Part shown: positions 63,414 through 64,000 of the stretch, one piece after another
Layout: every line of letters begins with the position of its first letter
Numbering within the stretch: the stretch's first letter is position 1
NCBI RefSeq assembly: GCF_007860125.1
Contig: NZ_SJPW01000005.1
Coordinates: 308,065 to 372,064, forward strand
Origin: Rubripirellula tenax
GTDB taxonomy: Bacteria > Planctomycetota > Planctomycetia > Pirellulales > Pirellulaceae
Length of the DNA: 64,000 nucleotides
Direction: 5' to 3'
The notes under the pieces: model-generated
What the model was told of the DNA's origin: nothing
What the model saw: the letters and a program-made list of their open reading frames with translations, nothing else
The model's database searches: none
Position numbers and translations under genes: made by a program

Positions 63414-63514
63414 TCCAGCGATGAACCGACCCAAGGACTCCGAATTGTTCTCCGCGGTCATCCAGTCTCTGCGGTGGAGAACTTTGCACCGTAAGAGATT
63501 CGAAGACCACAGAG
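63414..63514. repeat. 101-bp intergenic repeat, copy 2
   Basis: A diverged direct copy of the previous element, offset by exactly 210 bp. The loop and inner arms are best conserved (CTCTGCGGTGGAGAACTTTG at 63467-63486), while the outer arms carry several differences, so this copy is the less perfect hairpin. About 100 bp further down the alanine dehydrogenase gene starts. The 401-bp gap 63204-63604 holds no recognisable gene. Confidence 0.85.
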
Positions 63515-63604
63515 GCGTTCTGTGTTGATTCGTCGTTGACGGACGTATGATGACCATTCCCTTTCTTGCACACTCCCCTACAACGTTACGAGTTGGATTC
63601 GATC

Positions 63605-64000
63605 ATGATCATTGGTGTCCCGCGTGAAGTGAAGACGGATGAGTACCGCGTTGCGATGTTGCCCGTCGGTGTGGAATCGCTGGTGCAAAGAGGACATAGC
63701 GTCGTCGTTGAAACCGGCGCGGGATTGGGCAGCGGTATCGCCGACCACGACTACCTTCGAGCCGGCGCCGAGATGGCCGCGTCGGGGGCCGACGTTTTCT
63801 CCCAAGCCGAATTGATTGTCAAAGTCAAAGAACCCCAGTCTGATGAGTACCCCCACATTCGTCCGGGACAGATTCTGTTCACCTACTTTCACTTCGCCGC
63901 CAGTCGTTCGCTGACCGATGCGATGATCGAGAGCGGTTCGACTTGCATCGCGTACGAAACATTGCGAGACGAAAAGGGTCGCTTGCCGCTACTGACGCCG
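63605..64000 (+). CDS. ald: Alanine dehydrogenase (3' partial)
   Basis: The first 132 codons from the ATG at 63605; the gene runs off the window. The N-terminal MIIGVPREVKTDEYRVAMLP is the classical alanine dehydrogenase/PNT opening, and KVKEPQSDEYPHI and LFTYFHFAAS are typical. The enzyme interconverts alanine and pyruvate plus ammonia with NAD. The alternative, NAD(P) transhydrogenase alpha, has a similar N-terminus but lacks this FTYFHFA block. The 3' NAD-binding half is not visible. Confidence 0.93.
   Translation, partial: MIIGVPREVKTDEYRVAMLPVGVESLVQRGHSVVVETGAGLGSGIADHDYLRAGAEMAASGADVFSQAELIVKVKEPQSDEYPHIRPGQILFTYFHFAASRSLTDAMIESGSTCIAYETLRDEKGRLPLLTP

Overview
This window looks like a chromosomal segment of a planctomycete, most likely a Rhodopirellula/Rubripirellula-type member of the Pirellulaceae. 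The assignment is inferred from gene content: secreted sulfatases, a DUF1552/DUF1592 cytochrome pair, a CRTAC1 (FG-GAP plus ASPIC/UnbV) protein, an ECF sigma factor overlapping a Ser/Thr kinase gene, a Tat-exported Gfo/Idh/MocA oxidoreductase, a PEP-CTERM protein and a squalene-cyclase-like repeat protein. Base composition is moderately GC-rich, several starts are TTG or GTG, and convincing Shine-Dalgarno sites are rare. No rRNA, tRNA, CRISPR array, prophage or insertion sequence was seen.

Layout. 1-10.5 kb: end of a PEP-CTERM protein gene, a sodium:solute symporter, an envelope pair (SLBB polysaccharide export lipoprotein and a giant AsmA-like protein), a PTS-EIIA/SLC4 anion transporter fusion and an epimerase. 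10.6-18.7 kb: a HAMP-like membrane protein with a Flp pilin, a coupled set of ABC-2 permease plus two CNNM/CorC-like proteins, a TPR lipoprotein, a Fur-family regulator and an FlgM-like anti-sigma factor. 19-25.8 kb: MFS/spermidine synthase fusion, a cation diffusion facilitator beside two secreted cysteine-rich proteins, a radical SAM protein and a Rieske ferredoxin. 25.8-40.4 kb: trpB, a DUF429 protein, mutM, the toroid protein, CRTAC1, a PQQ-like propeller protein, an ABC exporter, an SGNH hydrolase, two ABC-2 permeases and an esterase. 40.4-44.1 kb: a flagellar operon on the minus strand (flbD-motA-motB-fliL-fliN-fliO). 44.4-50.1 kb: a coupled DUF2064/thiO/flavoprotein operon, then a kinase and an acyltransferase. 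50.1-63.2 kb: two sulfatases, an oxidoreductase, the sigma/kinase pair, an AhpD-like protein and the DUF1552/DUF1592 pair. The window ends inside alanine dehydrogenase.

How the genes fit together. The flagellar cluster supplies stator (MotA/B), FliL, C-ring FliN and export component FliO; fliM, fliP, fliQ and fliR are not in the window. FlgM at 18.4 kb would control late flagellar genes from a distance. The CDF transporter, the cysteine-rich pair and perhaps the Fur-family regulator suggest metal handling. Sulfatases and the DUF1592 system fit marine polysaccharide breakdown and periplasmic redox chemistry.

The least familiar items are the EIIA-SLC4 fusion, the internally duplicated 26-cysteine secreted protein, a parS-like palindrome with a 2-bp wider spacer in the fliL-fliN gap, the sulfatase with a C-terminal beta-strand-repeat extension, and intergenic palindromic repeats at 52.0 and 63.2-63.5 kb.
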